The translations under genes were made by a program, and so were the position numbers. Below are positions 1-11,323 of a stretch of 64,000 nucleotides of DNA, piece after piece; the stretch's first letter is position 1; every line of letters starts with the position of its first letter. Source of the stretch: Phallus indusiatus. Its lineage: Eukaryota > Basidiomycota > Agaricomycetes > Phallales > Phallaceae. The notes below the pieces were generated by a model. The model saw nothing but the letters and a program-made list of their open reading frames with translations. It was not told the origin of the DNA and made no database searches. The stretch is from assembly GCA_027605045.1 (NCBI GenBank), contig JAQFWX010000008.1, positions 1,054,001 to 1,118,000 on the forward strand. The letters run 5' to 3'.

Positions 1-507
1 TCTGGTGATAATTTTTGGAAGAAATCATAGTATCCTAGACTACGTTGTTCCTCACTGAAACCAGGAGTGACAAATTAGCATCTCTTATTGAGGATAAAGA
101 CCAGTCCGCAAACCTATCAAAAAGATATTTGCCATTATCGAAAAATGATCCCGTGCTGACGATTTGCTCCTCGCTTTCGGGGCCAATACAGATCACGTAA
201 AGATGACCTTCAAGGATCGTTGCTCGCAGCATAGTCTCCATGTATTCTGAGAGAAGGCTTTCATCACCTCCCACTAGTGCTCGCTGAGCTGGATCTGGAT
301 ATAATCGATCCATGATTCAGTAGACTATCAATGATGTTCACATAGGCTTCTATAACGAACCGTTGCGCAAGGCCTCAACACAGCAATCCACCAACTGCTT
401 CAGCTGCGAATCTGTAATGTTCTTTCTTTTCACTGATTATGCTCGACATGACCAGGCGATCCCGTACCTTTAAGCTCCGCTAGACGCTTTACACGAAAGG
501 AAGTCAT
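1..507 (-). CDS. GNAT-family N-acetyltransferase-like protein (partial, runs off window start)
   Basis: Minus-strand gene with four visible exons: 507-469, 411-361, 294-114 and 54-1, the last continuing beyond the window. All three introns are GT-AG and join in phase. The start ATG at 507 begins a short exon reading MTSFRVKRLAEL. Exon 2 reads DSQLKQLVDCCVEALRN and exon 3 begins DPAQRALVGG, with GKYLFD before the last junction and EEQRSLGYYDF after it. This order (a D-P-x-x-x-x-L-x-G-G box, then a G-x-x-L-F...E-Q-R box) matches a common basidiomycete family of GNAT-fold acetyltransferases. The acetyl-CoA binding region would lie off the window, so substrate and activity cannot be judged. Family assignment is from pattern memory, not a search. 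Confidence 0.6.
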
Positions 508-839
508 ACTCGGTTCTGCCAGTGGCGTCTGCAACACTAGGGACCACTTTTAAAGGAGTAAGCTGATGTTCGTTTCCCAGGGTTGACACGTTGGTGTGTC
601 ACTGATGATAGCGATCAATAGAAAAAAGGTCCGAAGAAAGTAGTCCGGAAAAGAAGAAGAAGCTACATCTCACTTCCCTGGCGCCGGTCATCTGAGATAG
701 CACAGGGTGGGACTTTCAGTTGATTTTTGACCGCTCTACACTACTCCGACTATGAGCGTATCAAATTCGGAGGCGTGTGGCGTGATGGTGATGATAAGAC
801 ATAAAAGGCGTGTCCTGCCTAAGAAATGACTGGCAGCTG
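508..839. other. Intergenic region, divergent promoter interval
   Basis: This stretch lies between the starts of the divergent GNAT-like and But2-like genes. No coding signal was recognised. It probably holds both promoters. Confidence 0.5.
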
Positions 840-1890
840 ATGAAGAGTGCTTGGAAAATGATCAACTCAAGTTCGCGCTATCACTCTCTTCCACAAGACG
901 AGCCGGAAAAAGGTAAACGTGCTCGTTTCTACATTAAACTGATTTACTTATTCGAATTTTACATTTTAGAGCTTGCTCATGGCGTCGATAGCCCCGAGTT
1001 TGAGGAGCAACCTCCTGAGCTAAAACGCGATCACCCCCAGGTCCCTCTGTTGAACCATATCGCCATCGCTCTGATTATCATCTCAATTACTCTAGATGTT
1101 TATCTAGTCCTTTACACGATGGGATATCGATTTGGATCTAACTGGGATAAAGCGGTCGATATAAAGACCCTTGAAGCACCAACCACATATATTGGATTTG
1201 ACGAAATTTATCACAACAAATCTGCCCCAACACAATATCCTCCCATTTACAACAGAGCTCGCTACTTCTTTCAAGTGTCTGAAACAGAGAAAAACAAGCA
1301 GTTTCCATTGTGGACGGACAGGGAAATATCTATCGAAGGCTTTGTCCAAACCGCAGCAAATCGTCTTCGCGTAACCGAAGAGGTACGAAACACTGAAATG
1401 ATCAATAAATATAGACTAATTGAAGAAAAAAATATAGATATCGACAGTAGCACAGTTTCGTGTCTTGGATTACGGAATGGAGAATTGCACCTTATATCTT
1501 GATATTCCGAAGCGTAATGGAACATTTAGCTCGGTTAGGATTAATAAAGAAGGGGGAGACATGCCTATTATAGACATTTGGGCCCTGTCTAGTACTAACA
1601 ACAGAATCACACGTGAGGCGATGACCTGGTCGAGAAAACCCAAGCGTAAAAGCCATCTCGCTTCGATCCCACTCAATTATGGGACGAAAGGTGCTCTCAC
1701 CACTTTCCATTGCCCGGCGGGCACGTATCACGCTTTTGAAATCGCATGTGCCGCCTCTCAGCCTTGTGATATCGATACCAAGAACAGCGAATGGTACAAC
1801 GATGGTACGTTAAGTTTTTTTTTTCGTAAAAAAATTAGCCTAAACCTCAATCCTGTAGCACTATACATTATGCAAAGTCAAACCATATAG
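840..1890 (+). CDS. But2 C-terminal-like membrane-anchored protein
   Basis: Four exons, 840-912, 970-1382, 1438-1804 and 1859-1890, give 294 residues; all introns are GT-AG and in phase. The start could also be the in-frame ATG at 858. The protein has a hydrophilic N-terminus, one strong membrane segment (around IALIIISITLDVYLVLYTM, residues ~55-75), then a conserved ectodomain with TTYIGFDEIYHN and the hallmark FRVLDYGMENC, ending with QSQTI. This layout matches a large agaricomycete family often annotated as 'But2 C-terminal domain-like'. Function is unknown. It points toward the UstYa gene at 2.2 kb (convergent). A role in the metabolite region is only inferred from position. Confidence 0.65.
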
Positions 1891-2195
1891 GGAGCCGGGG
1901 GGCCTCTTCTTTTTGTCTATCAAATAACTTGTGCTGCTTTGTCCTTGTTCATATATGTTCATGTTTTTTTGGTGTCATCATAAATATTTTACTCAAGGTT
2001 TACTCAAGGCTACTAGTCGCGGCGTAAAGTGCTGTATAATAATCTCGGAAAAGATAATTTCTACCCAAAGCAAACATATATTCCCGGAAATGACAAAAAA
2101 CTAAGGCTGCCTAATACTATACACCACGCTCCGACGCCTTCTCGACCTCTGAAACTGAGATCGGTCAATAAAGATAAACTGGAAAAAGAAGCGGA

Positions 2196-2890
2196 TCACG
2201 CACTTGAAATATTCGAAGCAGCCATGAAGCGATACCATTCTACCCAGTTCTTCTGTAACTCTGAATAAACTATTCTCCAATCTTGACATGTCCGACTAGA
2301 TCCTTGTCTTTCAATGGTAAAATTGCGTTGAGTGAAGTCACCAGGTTCAAGTGTTGTATCTGCTGCGCAGAGAGCATTTTGCCTCAAATAATTGAGGCAA
2401 TGGCGAGAATGGCCTATATGCGCGGCAGGATTTGTTATATGTGTTCTAAACATCCGAAGGCAATGAAGTTGATGGAACATAGTAGCGAAGGTGCTTGTGT
2501 AGTCCCCATCGGGTCGGTAACTCCCGGTTCCGAAAGGTGAAGTATAGATCCATTCCTCTTGACTTTCAACGTTGTCAATGGAATAATGAACACTTTCCTC
2601 CAAAATCATCTCCACAGGATTTTCGGACACAATCGGAAGGAAGCCGGGGTAGATATCTTGGTCAAAGGCTTTGACAACTTAGCATATACATACATCAGAC
2701 GAGAGGAGCTAGTTGTCATACCATATTCTCTATAAAATTGTGACTCAATATTCTTCCAAGCACCTTCACCGTCTTCTCTCAAGGATTTGTGGATTATGAA
2801 GAATAGCCTCAGGGATAAGCAGAGGGAAACGAGAGATAACGCAAGTAGCAATAGGCTTGATCGAAGTTGAGACGAAATTTTAATCCTCAT
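2196..2890 (-). CDS. UstYa-family (DUF3328) oxidase-like protein 1
   Basis: Two exons, 2890-2722 and 2668-2196, joined by a 53-nt GT-AG intron, encode about 213 residues. An N-terminal membrane anchor (LLLLALSLVSLCLSLRLFF, residues ~12-30) is followed by the family box ESVHYS and the two histidine-cysteine motifs: FHQLHC and HCLNYLRQ, then an L-E-P-G-D segment and a C-x-D-W motif. These motifs define UstYa/UstYb-type proteins, which carry out oxidations and cyclisations in fungal natural-product pathways (ustiloxin-type dikaritins, cyclochlorotine and others). Both histidine motifs are intact, so it may be active. An in-frame upstream ATG at 2965 would add 25 residues; the start at 2890 gives a more usual N-terminus. 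It sits head-to-head with a second family member at 3278. Confidence 0.85.
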
Positions 2891-3277
2891 TACTTTCTTT
2901 CGGCGGAAGATTGTGGAGAACAACAGAAAACGTGAGGGTAAATAGAGCAATACACTACCATTCATAAGCTGCGCCTATCAAGCATACCCGTGAAACACGC
3001 GGTATGTTTTGCACAATAGATACGGCACCTCAGCTCTGTGATATTAGAGTGTTTTTTCCGAATGTAATTCTTCCGATGCAAGAAAAATTCGTGAGATCTG
3101 GATCTGAGGGCTGAGCTCAGGTTGCCCCGGGGTGAGCGGCTTCGGTGAAAAGCTTTGTAAATGCAGCGATATATGTGACCTGTGATCTAATTCAAAAGCG
3201 TGTGAAGAGTAAAAAAGAAGAACAAGTCTCACAGACCAATTCGAAACAGTTCAACAAGTTTCATTGCTGCCAGTAGC
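2891..3277. promoter_or_regulatory. Shared divergent promoter interval of the UstYa pair
   Basis: The 387 nt between the two divergent UstYa-type starts (2890 minus, 3278 plus) contain no other gene. They probably hold both promoters, which would favour co-expression. No binding site was identified. Confidence 0.4.
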
Positions 3278-3866
3278 ATGCCCTCAGCCCGGATGTATCT
3301 GTGGATGCTCTCTATTGCTCTTTTCTTCAAAAGCATATTGCTAATAATTCTGTTACCATTTGATGATTCTGCGTCTTCATACTGTAAGCCGATATTTCTG
3401 GCTGACATATTGTAAACATAATTCAATCTTTGGTTCAGCACTGGACTTCAAGTTGAAGTCTGATCGTCACTTGCATGTCAAATGGACCCCCCCAGTTCGC
3501 CTCCCAGAAGAGGATTCAGTCCATTATGGAATTTATGAGGAAGCTTCAGATGCGGAATGGGACGCATTAATTCCAAAAAATGGTTTATTTCCTATTGATG
3601 GGGAAACATATACGATCACTATGTTCCACGAACTCCGGTGCCTCAACATCCTACGCCTGGCTCTCAGGGAGAGAGATATTCGAAATACCACCTCTTTAGA
3701 CATGCATTGTTTAAATTATCTTCGACAAATTATTCTTTGTCGTGGTGATCTTCATTTGGAACTAATATCTGGCGCGGTGAAAGTGCGAGAAGCATACACT
3801 GAGTCATATGTTTGTAATGATTGGAGGGAGGTTTATAGGGAGGTTGATAATCTTAATTCTCAGTAA
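3278..3866 (+). CDS. UstYa-family (DUF3328) protein 2, first motif altered
   Basis: Two exons, 3278-3383 and 3439-3866, in phase across a GT-AG intron, encode 177 residues. A short hydrophobic N-terminus (SIALFFKSILLIILLPF) precedes the family box EDSVHYGI. The second motif, HCLNYLRQ, is intact. The first reads FHELRC instead of the family H-x-x-H-C, so the second histidine is an arginine. In UstYa proteins both histidine motifs are thought to bind the metal or be needed for catalysis. This copy may therefore be catalytically altered, inactive or a partner subunit for the intact neighbour; UstYa/UstYb proteins often work as pairs. The C-terminus keeps C-x-D-W (CNDW). Confidence 0.8.
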
Positions 3867-5330
3867 ATAGGACATATTTTAGGAGAAATTTGTTATTAGC
3901 ACTCAGTTTTACATGTATTGCATGCTGAACTCGAGGCATCGAACGCGGGTGCCACCATTCAATGGGCCCGTTTTTATTTTTCAATAGGACAGTATTTTAA
4001 TTGATACCATGAATGTTAAACGAACACCAAAGGGTAGAGCATTGTCATCGATTGAAGTGCTTGATTGAGGCTATGATTTGGCTTGATCAGAATGATGCAT
4101 AACAACGTATCCGAAACTCGGAACTTGCCACTCCTCACGAGTATAGTGATTTCTTTATCTCGGCAAAATAAGAATGATGAAAGTGTTCAAATTTCTCCGA
4201 ATTGCACTCATAATGCATCCGACAGAAGGTGAAGCCCAGATTTTACTGATAAGGAGGTTTGTTTTCTAGGCAGTTGAGGTTTGTGCCAGATTCGCAAAAA
4301 TCCATTCAGCCTTGTTTGATTGATCTGGACCATTTATTATATAACAATATACTGAAGAAAATATACCTTTGTGCCACATTGAATGGTTGATCTATTGAAA
4401 AGAGTCAAATTGACTTCCGCAATAGACCGGTGCTTCTGTATCTCCGACTTCAACTGAATTTCCATTGTATCTTGCAAACTTATAGTAAGGACTATCCTAA
4501 GACAATGAAAGAATATTTCTCTTCTTCTGGTAATATTACGCGTAGTACGGTGTGGGAGGATCTATGTACACAAACATGATCTCGAGAGACATGATATACT
4601 AGAATATGCAAAAGAAAATGAAGGTTTAGGTCAACAGGAGTCAGATAGCTAAGACTGAATCCCTTCTTCTTCCTCGATGGTTTCACCCTCTGCGATATTC
4701 GCTGTCATGAATAGCGGACGTGGTTCTAAACGAGTGCCACTTAGGGCTAATGCTTCCGCTATTAACATAACAATCATCGGAATAATGAAATTTTCTGCGA
4801 CGTCAAATGCTTACCTTCCAGCGCATTCATTCTCTTCTCATATAGGGTTGCGGAAAGCGTACTATGGAATAGTAGGGTAATGAAGAAAAAGCGCATGTAA
4901 ACGAGGTTCATTTTTGCTTCAAGTAGTACTGTGCTAGCTCAATGGTAATTTGAGTGCTGAAGGTGAAACACAACGCATAAGACGAATTCTCAACGTCTTA
5001 TAAGAAATTACGCACCAGACCATGCATAATTGAAACTTGAGTCCCACGGCTAATTACGTATCTTATATTCCTTCAAGTTCGGAAATATATCCTGTATTAA
5101 GGCGAGAGGTGATCGCAGTACCGATTGAATTGCAAACGACTCACACCTCAAGAAGTTCATCAATCATAAGATTTTTTGATATCAGAAGCCCGCTCGATAA
5201 TGAGTACCATGATATATAGTGCTTTCCTAGCTTTTCTGGCTTCACAACCATATTAAAAGGGCTTGTTACTTAAGCGAACTTATTGTTGGTGCAACACAGC
5301 GGCTGCCATATTTCCTCAGACTCAGGCTGC
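3867..5330. other. Gene-free stretch, about 1.46 kb
   Basis: Only short AT-rich open frames occur here and none gave a recognisable protein or a spliced model on either strand. No repeat structure was noticed. Confidence 0.5.
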
Positions 5331-6559
5331 ATGTCTACTCTCAATCTTGAACGGTCCATATACATTGGCAATGCCTTGGGCTGCATCCTCTATGGCAAGT
5401 AAAATTTTTTTAGAGGTGTCTGTTCAGCCTGAGCTGATGCTACTGAAGGGCTCCAGATTTATCTTACATTTCACTCTGTCGCGCTTTTGAGCTCTCAGTA
5501 TCGCGACGATAGAAAGCGTTCAGAAAAACTTTACATATGGTTCAGCCTTGCAATGCTTTTCGTAATGGGCTTTGCGGTATCTATGAACACGCTTGTGGGC
5601 CAGCTGATGTGGATAGAACATCGCAATTATCCTGGGGGTCCCGTGGCTTATTTCATAGCCAAAGGCGCCAGTTGGTACAATATAACAAGTACAACGGCTG
5701 GAATCGTTGGAGATATCATGAGTGACGCCCTTCTGGTCAGTTAAAATAATTTGTTTTCCGCCAACTCTTCCACGTCTTTTAGATATACCGTTGTTACATT
5801 ATCTGGAGTCGGGATTGGAGAATTATCATACTTCCGGTCCTCATATATATTGCTTCTGAAGGTGAGCCAAAGCTAGAAGTGGATCGAGAAATTAATATTC
5901 AAATCCTATTATTCTCCCTATAAAGTTTTAGCATTATTTGCGTTAGTTGAAAGTGCTCTCCCCCAATCCGGTTTTTTCGTACACCAGTCTGTCAGTTTTG
6001 CGGTCCCGTGGATCTCTTTAAGCTGCGCACTGAACGTTCTTGTTACATGCCTCATTGCCGGTCGTATTCTTTACCTTCGGCATGGTGTGAAGAACATATT
6101 ACCAGAAGAGACAACACAGGTATACACAGGAGTTGTGGCGATTTTGGTTGAATCTGCGCTCCCATTTAGTCTCATTGGTATCGTCTTTGCAATATCTTTA
6201 GGTAAATCGCTTCCTGTGGCCTGGTCGTTTACTATTGTATGGGGAGCGTTAGTGGTGAGCGTCATAGTAACAAGTTCACACATACTCCCATTAAAGAGTT
6301 CCCTCAGGCCCTCTCCCCTCAGCTCATCATTCTCAGAGTAGCCATTGGAAGAGGCTGGACTGACGCTACAGTGTCACAATTTTCTGGATCTCTCGTCTTC
6401 GCCACAAATCCACCTGCTGAGAATATAACAGAGATCGATAACTCCGGCCCCCCAAATCTTTCAAAAACCTCACTAACCAGGGATGCAGAGGAATCTAACG
6501 CCTCGAAGCAAACTTTGAATGCGAGTTCATGGGCAGAAAATGTCGATGTAGCTCCCTAG
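5331..6559 (+). CDS. Multi-pass (about 7 TM) basidiomycete membrane protein
   Basis: Five exons: 5331-5394, 5449-5735, 5783-5861, 5932-6254, 6308-6559, giving 334 residues. All junctions are in phase. Intron 1 uses a GC donor (gcaagt...AG); no GT donor gives the family-like reading ILYG-LQIYLTF. The protein has about seven hydrophobic segments, the loop motif YRCYIIW after the third, a long luminal loop containing YPGGP, and a hydrophilic 60-residue tail. It belongs to a large uncharacterised agaricomycete family of 7TM-like integral membrane proteins and is a distant relative of the proteins at 18.2-19.6 and 21.5-22.9 kb. Possible receptor or transporter; no function can be assigned from sequence. 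Confidence 0.75.
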
Positions 6560-6756
6560 AAAGAAAGTTTACATTCATCACGGAGATGGAGAAGAACCCT
6601 AGCGTTCTTACAGTTAATTCTTGTACCTCTTTGGTGTTTTTTTTTCTGCGGCTTTTGCTTTTATTCTATACCGGCATTGCATATTCGGGAGACGCGAGCT
6701 TTCTATAGTTATAATATGTAAGTAAATAGACCAAGGATAATCGGGTGGCTTTAAGT

Positions 6757-6873
6757 ATATTACTCTTGCGGATCTATTTCCATCTACCATCCGCGTATAA
6801 ACTTGAGAGTCTAGTTTCATAGGGAATTATGACTACTTCGAATCGTCAAATGTGGAACACTGGTAGTAGGGAA
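6757..6873 (+). pseudogene. Relic of a glutathione S-transferase last exon
   Basis: The plus strand matches the last exon of the intact GST at 21.0 kb (shared blocks CTCTTGCGGATCTATT and CAAATGTGGAA in the same order and spacing). The reading frame has stop codons (TAA, TGA, TAG) and base gains, so it cannot code. It is the leftmost part of a decayed duplicate of the GST-7TM segment. Confidence 0.7.
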
Positions 6874-7164
6874 ATGAAAAGAAACCAAGTGATAGCGTCG
6901 TAGCGAGTGTGGAAATAGGCGCCGCACGCGTAACTACTATAGTCACGCCGTAATTGTAACCCAACAGACTACAGTAGGTTTAGTAACCGTCAACTTGAAG
7001 AACGGACTCGATGTGCAGAACATTCAATGACCACAACCCGTAAGAATAACTTGTATTATTTGAAACCCAGTCTGTAGGTCTCAAACCTTCCCTGTTAATT
7101 TCCTTCTATCGCAAGTTTTTCGCCCCAGAATCACGTTTTGTCTTCCAGGAGAATTGTTTGGCGA

Positions 7165-7515
7165 CGGTTCGTATTCTGGTTAATCCGAGCTCAGACCGCT
7201 TCTCATTCGGAGAATGCTGCGTATATAACACGCTAATTCCTCCAAGTGATCCTCTCAAGCTATCTCCCAGTTTGATTACGGCCAACGACCTTGCTACTCC
7301 CATCATCATGGTTGTCAAGTCCAGTCGCGTGAGATTTCAATGTAACATCAGCGCTCAACGAAGAGTAGTAAGTTTTCCCACTGCTCCCACCTCTCTCAAT
7401 TCAATGATCAAAACCAGACGCAAATACCTTGCTAGTCTTTTTCTTTCTGGTATTTCTCTTTTGGAGTCAGTGGCCATCAAATGCTTCAATTCAGTTTGTC
7501 TATCAACATGAGAAT
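7165..7515 (+). pseudogene. Relic of a 7TM-like gene 5' end, with its promoter
   Basis: This stretch aligns by eye with the promoter and first exons of the intact 7TM gene at 21.45-21.78 kb. Shared landmarks are GTATATAACACG (TATA-like, ~7220 and ~21453), a CGACCTTGCTAC/CGATCTTGCTAC block at the coding start, and the identical 22-nt block ending in GCTTCAATTCAG near 7475 and 21760. The equivalent start ATG reads ATT and the frame is broken. No clear remnant of the later exons was seen. Confidence 0.65.
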
Positions 7516-8731
7516 ATATTATTCATATTAGCTCCACCCCCACCTTTTGCTAATTCACAAGGGACGTCACGGCGTACCTTGGCTGAAGCATAACATGGAC
7601 AAGGGCAGGAATTGATTGCACCAATACAAGTTGCCGTCTCTACTCTCAATTATCCTGGCAATTCGATGTCATGTACTTTATGGTTTTCAAAGGGGCTGGG
7701 GTATCCGGTACATCGTCTGACTGACCGACTGACTACATATCTAATTTTTCTATTATGCTACTGTCATAAAGGGAACCGAACGGGGTTTCAAGTGAAAATC
7801 ACTACTTTTGTCGCGAATGCTAGGTCAGTTGACTACGTACGAGATGTCCGGTTGTACAGCGCAACGCGTCAGATTGTCGAAACTGATTCTAAAGTGTACT
7901 AGGATGCCGTAAATTTGCAAAATATAATACAGCAAAGTTATGAAAAGCACCTTGGCGAAGCGGTACGGGAGCGCAGCATTGCTATTTCAACTTCCAAGAG
8001 GATTGTATCGTTACAACCAGATTAGAAGACTTGATAACCCACCTTATGTGTAACACCCAATGCGAAAGTAAGGGTCCACCCGCACTTTCATTCCAATGTA
8101 AAACCAATCACCACTATTTAGCATTCCTTCATTTAATCTGCTAGGCTCGGTTCCGATGGTGCCATAGCTCAATGAAGTTCGTACGGAAATGGTACCTCGT
8201 GGGTGATTCAGAATGCGGTGGATTTACGAGTCTGGCCGCGCTCCAGACTATCTCCTTCACTGCCCGGCATCGCAACACTTACTGCCGGATTTAACGTTTT
8301 CCGTTCTTAAGTAATCAACTTATAATTTTCAAATCGAACCAGATTTCGTGATGACTTGAAAATTTCTCTTATCTCGCTCTTAGGACTAAGCCCATCATCA
8401 CCCCGCTTCTTTTAAGAGTAGGGGTTTGGTTTTTCCCCACCAATTAAGGAAGTCAAGGCACAATCATAAATCTGGTATGCTTCTTTGAATAACATACATA
8501 ACTTAACCCAATCTCAAATATCACAAGGAAGAACGTATGTGTTATCTGTGCATCCTGCTTCTCATGTGGCGTAGGAAAAACTAAATTGGTAAATGGGAAA
8601 CAAATTGTTCCCATGAGTACCCACGAAACTATCTTATCACCGAAATCCGAGAATTTGGATAACGAGCCGACAATCATATTGTTATATAGGTGATCGCTTT
8701 CTGACTAAGACAGATTAAATCGTTCCGAACC
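7516..8731. other. Gene-free stretch before the P450, about 1.2 kb
   Basis: No protein family or repeat was recognised on either strand. By position it should descend from the 3' part of the 7TM copy and the following spacer, but the similarity is too eroded to see. A TATA-like TTATATAGG lies about 50 nt before the P450 ATG and may be its core promoter. Confidence 0.4.
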
Positions 8732-10914
8732 ATGTTTGCCCCCAGCATAACTGAGCTATCTCTCGCATTTCTTGCTGCCTTTCTTCTAAACAGATATCTG
8801 GTGCATGTCAGTTGCAAGTTTACGACAACGCCTTTGAATGGGCCACCAAATAAGAGTATAGTTTTTGGGTTGATTAAAACAATCGCAAAAGCATTTGATG
8901 CTGGAGCTCTCTACGAGTCCTGGATGAAGAAATATGGTCCTGTCTACCGCATACATGGTCCTCTTTTGACGCAACGCATTGTTATCTGCGACCCGAAAGC
9001 GATCAATCATGTATGCAATATGGACACGATGACATACTCCCAGACCCCTTTCTCTATAAGTGAATTTGGCGTTATAGTGAGGTTCAATTTTGTACCAAGG
9101 AAATAGCATTAATAATTTGCACTGACAGATAGGACTAAGGACCATAATTTGCCTTCAAGGCGACGATCACAAAGTGTAATTTAAACTTGATTTTCAATAG
9201 GGTTACAACAATTATTGACACGGGTTTCTGCAGGACTAGAAGGGTTCTCAACCCAGCATTCGGATCGTCTCAGGTCAAAGCCTATCTTCCTACATTTTGT
9301 GACGCTGGGCACAAAGTAAGTACTTGTTGATGGCTAAATTTTGTTTGAAATTGAATCATTTAGGTGAAACGCGGTTGGAATGCTATTCTCCAATCCCAGA
9401 ACACTAAAGAAGGCGTTATCGATGTCTCTGAGTGGTATGTTGAAATTATGATTGCATTTGTTGTTGTACTAATTGCTTCTTCACAGGATGGAGAAGGTAG
9501 CGTGAGTGATTTATGAATGCCATCTGAATGACATACTAATTTTTCAATATTCTCAGCCTGGATGTCATTGGTGTAACTGGATTTTCTCACAATTTTGACT
9601 CGCTTGTTGGAAAAAGTTCACCTGTTTTTGATTCATTCCGAGCCTTGAGTGAAAGTCCTCCTTCAACGCTCAATATGGCTATCATTTTATTGGCACAAGT
9701 TTATCCGATGCTATTCAATTTTCCACTTCCTCGGAGCCGAATGTCTGTCAAACTGTCCGAGAGTATGGAGATAATCTCAAAACACCTCTTGGATCGGGCG
9801 CGAGTGGAAGGATGCGAAGAGAAGTCCACCTTAGGAATTTTATGTGAGTAATCTCAGTCCGAGTTCTTGGATACATGATCGACATATCCTGATTTAATAT
9901 TCCCCAGCGAATACCGAACAGTGCCCTTTGACTAAAGCAGATATTCTAACACAAGTAAGTTTTTGAATTAAAAAGATTCACACCCGTTTCAAATGTATCT
10001 ACTTTCGTAGATGAAGTCAATTCTTTTTGCTGGAAATGAAACAACTGCCGGTAAGCGCGAGTTATCCTCCAACATATACATATAATACAACTTTACTTAT
10101 AATATTTAGTTACATTGAAAGTACGCTAGCAGAAATCATAGCTTCAAAGCGCATATATCTCACAATTCTCTTAGTGGGCTGTCATAGAACTAGCACAAAA
10201 TCCTCAGAAGCAAGAACTCCTTCGGAAAGAACTAGCTATTCTCGATCACAACGACCCTACCTTTGATCAGCTATCCAACGAATTGCCATATTTGGATGCT
10301 GTCGTTCGTGAATTATTAAGACTACATCCGTTCGGAGATATCAATCGCTATGTGAGTATTGCATCTCGTTCAATTATATTTGCTTCTTAATTATAATTGT
10401 ACAAAAGGCTACCCAAAACGACAGAATACCTTTATCTCAACCCATCATTGCGGCAAACGGAAAGAAACTAGGCGTGCTTTCAATTGCCGCTGGAACGACT
10501 ATCACTATACCTGTACACTGCATTAATCGCTCCGAAGCGATCTGGGGGGAAGATGCAAAACAATTCATACCCGAACGTTGGCTCGTAAAGGACGGTATTC
10601 CGTCTAAAGCTCAAGAATTCCCCGGATATTACCACTCCCTCACTTTCTTCGATGGACCCCGTACTTGCTTAGGAAAGCTATTTGCTCTAATAGAACTAAA
10701 GGTGTGTTTTCACCATCCCCGGTTCTCTGTGGACTGACTGGGGACATGTTTACAGGCGGTAATATGCATCCTTGTTCAAAATTTCGAGATCTCATCTAGA
10801 GATGGGTTGGAAACTCAATATGGATTAGAGCCTCGCGTTGTCGGTCATCCGATAGTTGCTGGCGAGGAGAAGAGCCGATTGCCAATGCGCATCGTCAGCC
10901 TTCATCATAATTAG
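8732..10914 (+). CDS. Cytochrome P450 monooxygenase A
   Basis: Twelve exons: 8732-9076, 9129-9175, 9234-9315, 9364-9434, 9487-9501, 9557-9843, 9909-9955, 10011-10050, 10110-10120, 10175-10351, 10408-10701, 10756-10914; 524 residues, all in phase. An N-terminal membrane anchor is followed by the I-helix motif AGNETT, the K-helix ExxR in VVRELLRLHP, the ERW region (FIPERW) and the heme loop FFDGPRTCLG with its axial cysteine. It is a complete microsomal class II P450. Exons 5 (15 nt) and 9 (11 nt) are micro-exons. Exons 2-11 have the same lengths as in the paralogue at 23.4 kb, so the two arose by duplication. Likely hydroxylates a pathway intermediate of the nearby terpene synthase; this is inferred from position. 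Confidence 0.9.
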
Positions 10915-11323
10915 GGAACCAAATCGTCTCAAAAAATCGAATAGGGGTGATTTTTCGACGCGGCTTTGATTTTGTGTTAGTTTAGCATTTTTGTTATGTA
11001 TAGAATCTTAAGTTTGCCTTTTGCAATAAACTTTCCTTTATTTTCGACCCTACATATCATATGGGAAAGAGAATGGTCAATTCTATGCGCGAGATGAAGT
11101 TTCAAGATATAAACTTGGGACTTGGTGATATTCAGTCAACTCTATTATGATCACCACATAAACATAGAGTGCAGTAGTAGTAAATAGTCCTATAAGTCAC
11201 TTCTATAAGTATTCTCTAGTACTGACAAACTTATTCTACGTTTGGACACAATTCTCTACTCTCAACTTGAAGGACTTTTATTTCATTGTGCAGAACGACG
11301 TTTGTTGTTACAGGGAAAAAAAC
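10915..11323. other. Intergenic, convergent 3' ends of P450 A and SDR
   Basis: About 400 nt of AT-rich sequence between two convergent genes. No further gene was seen; it probably holds both 3' untranslated regions. Confidence 0.5.
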
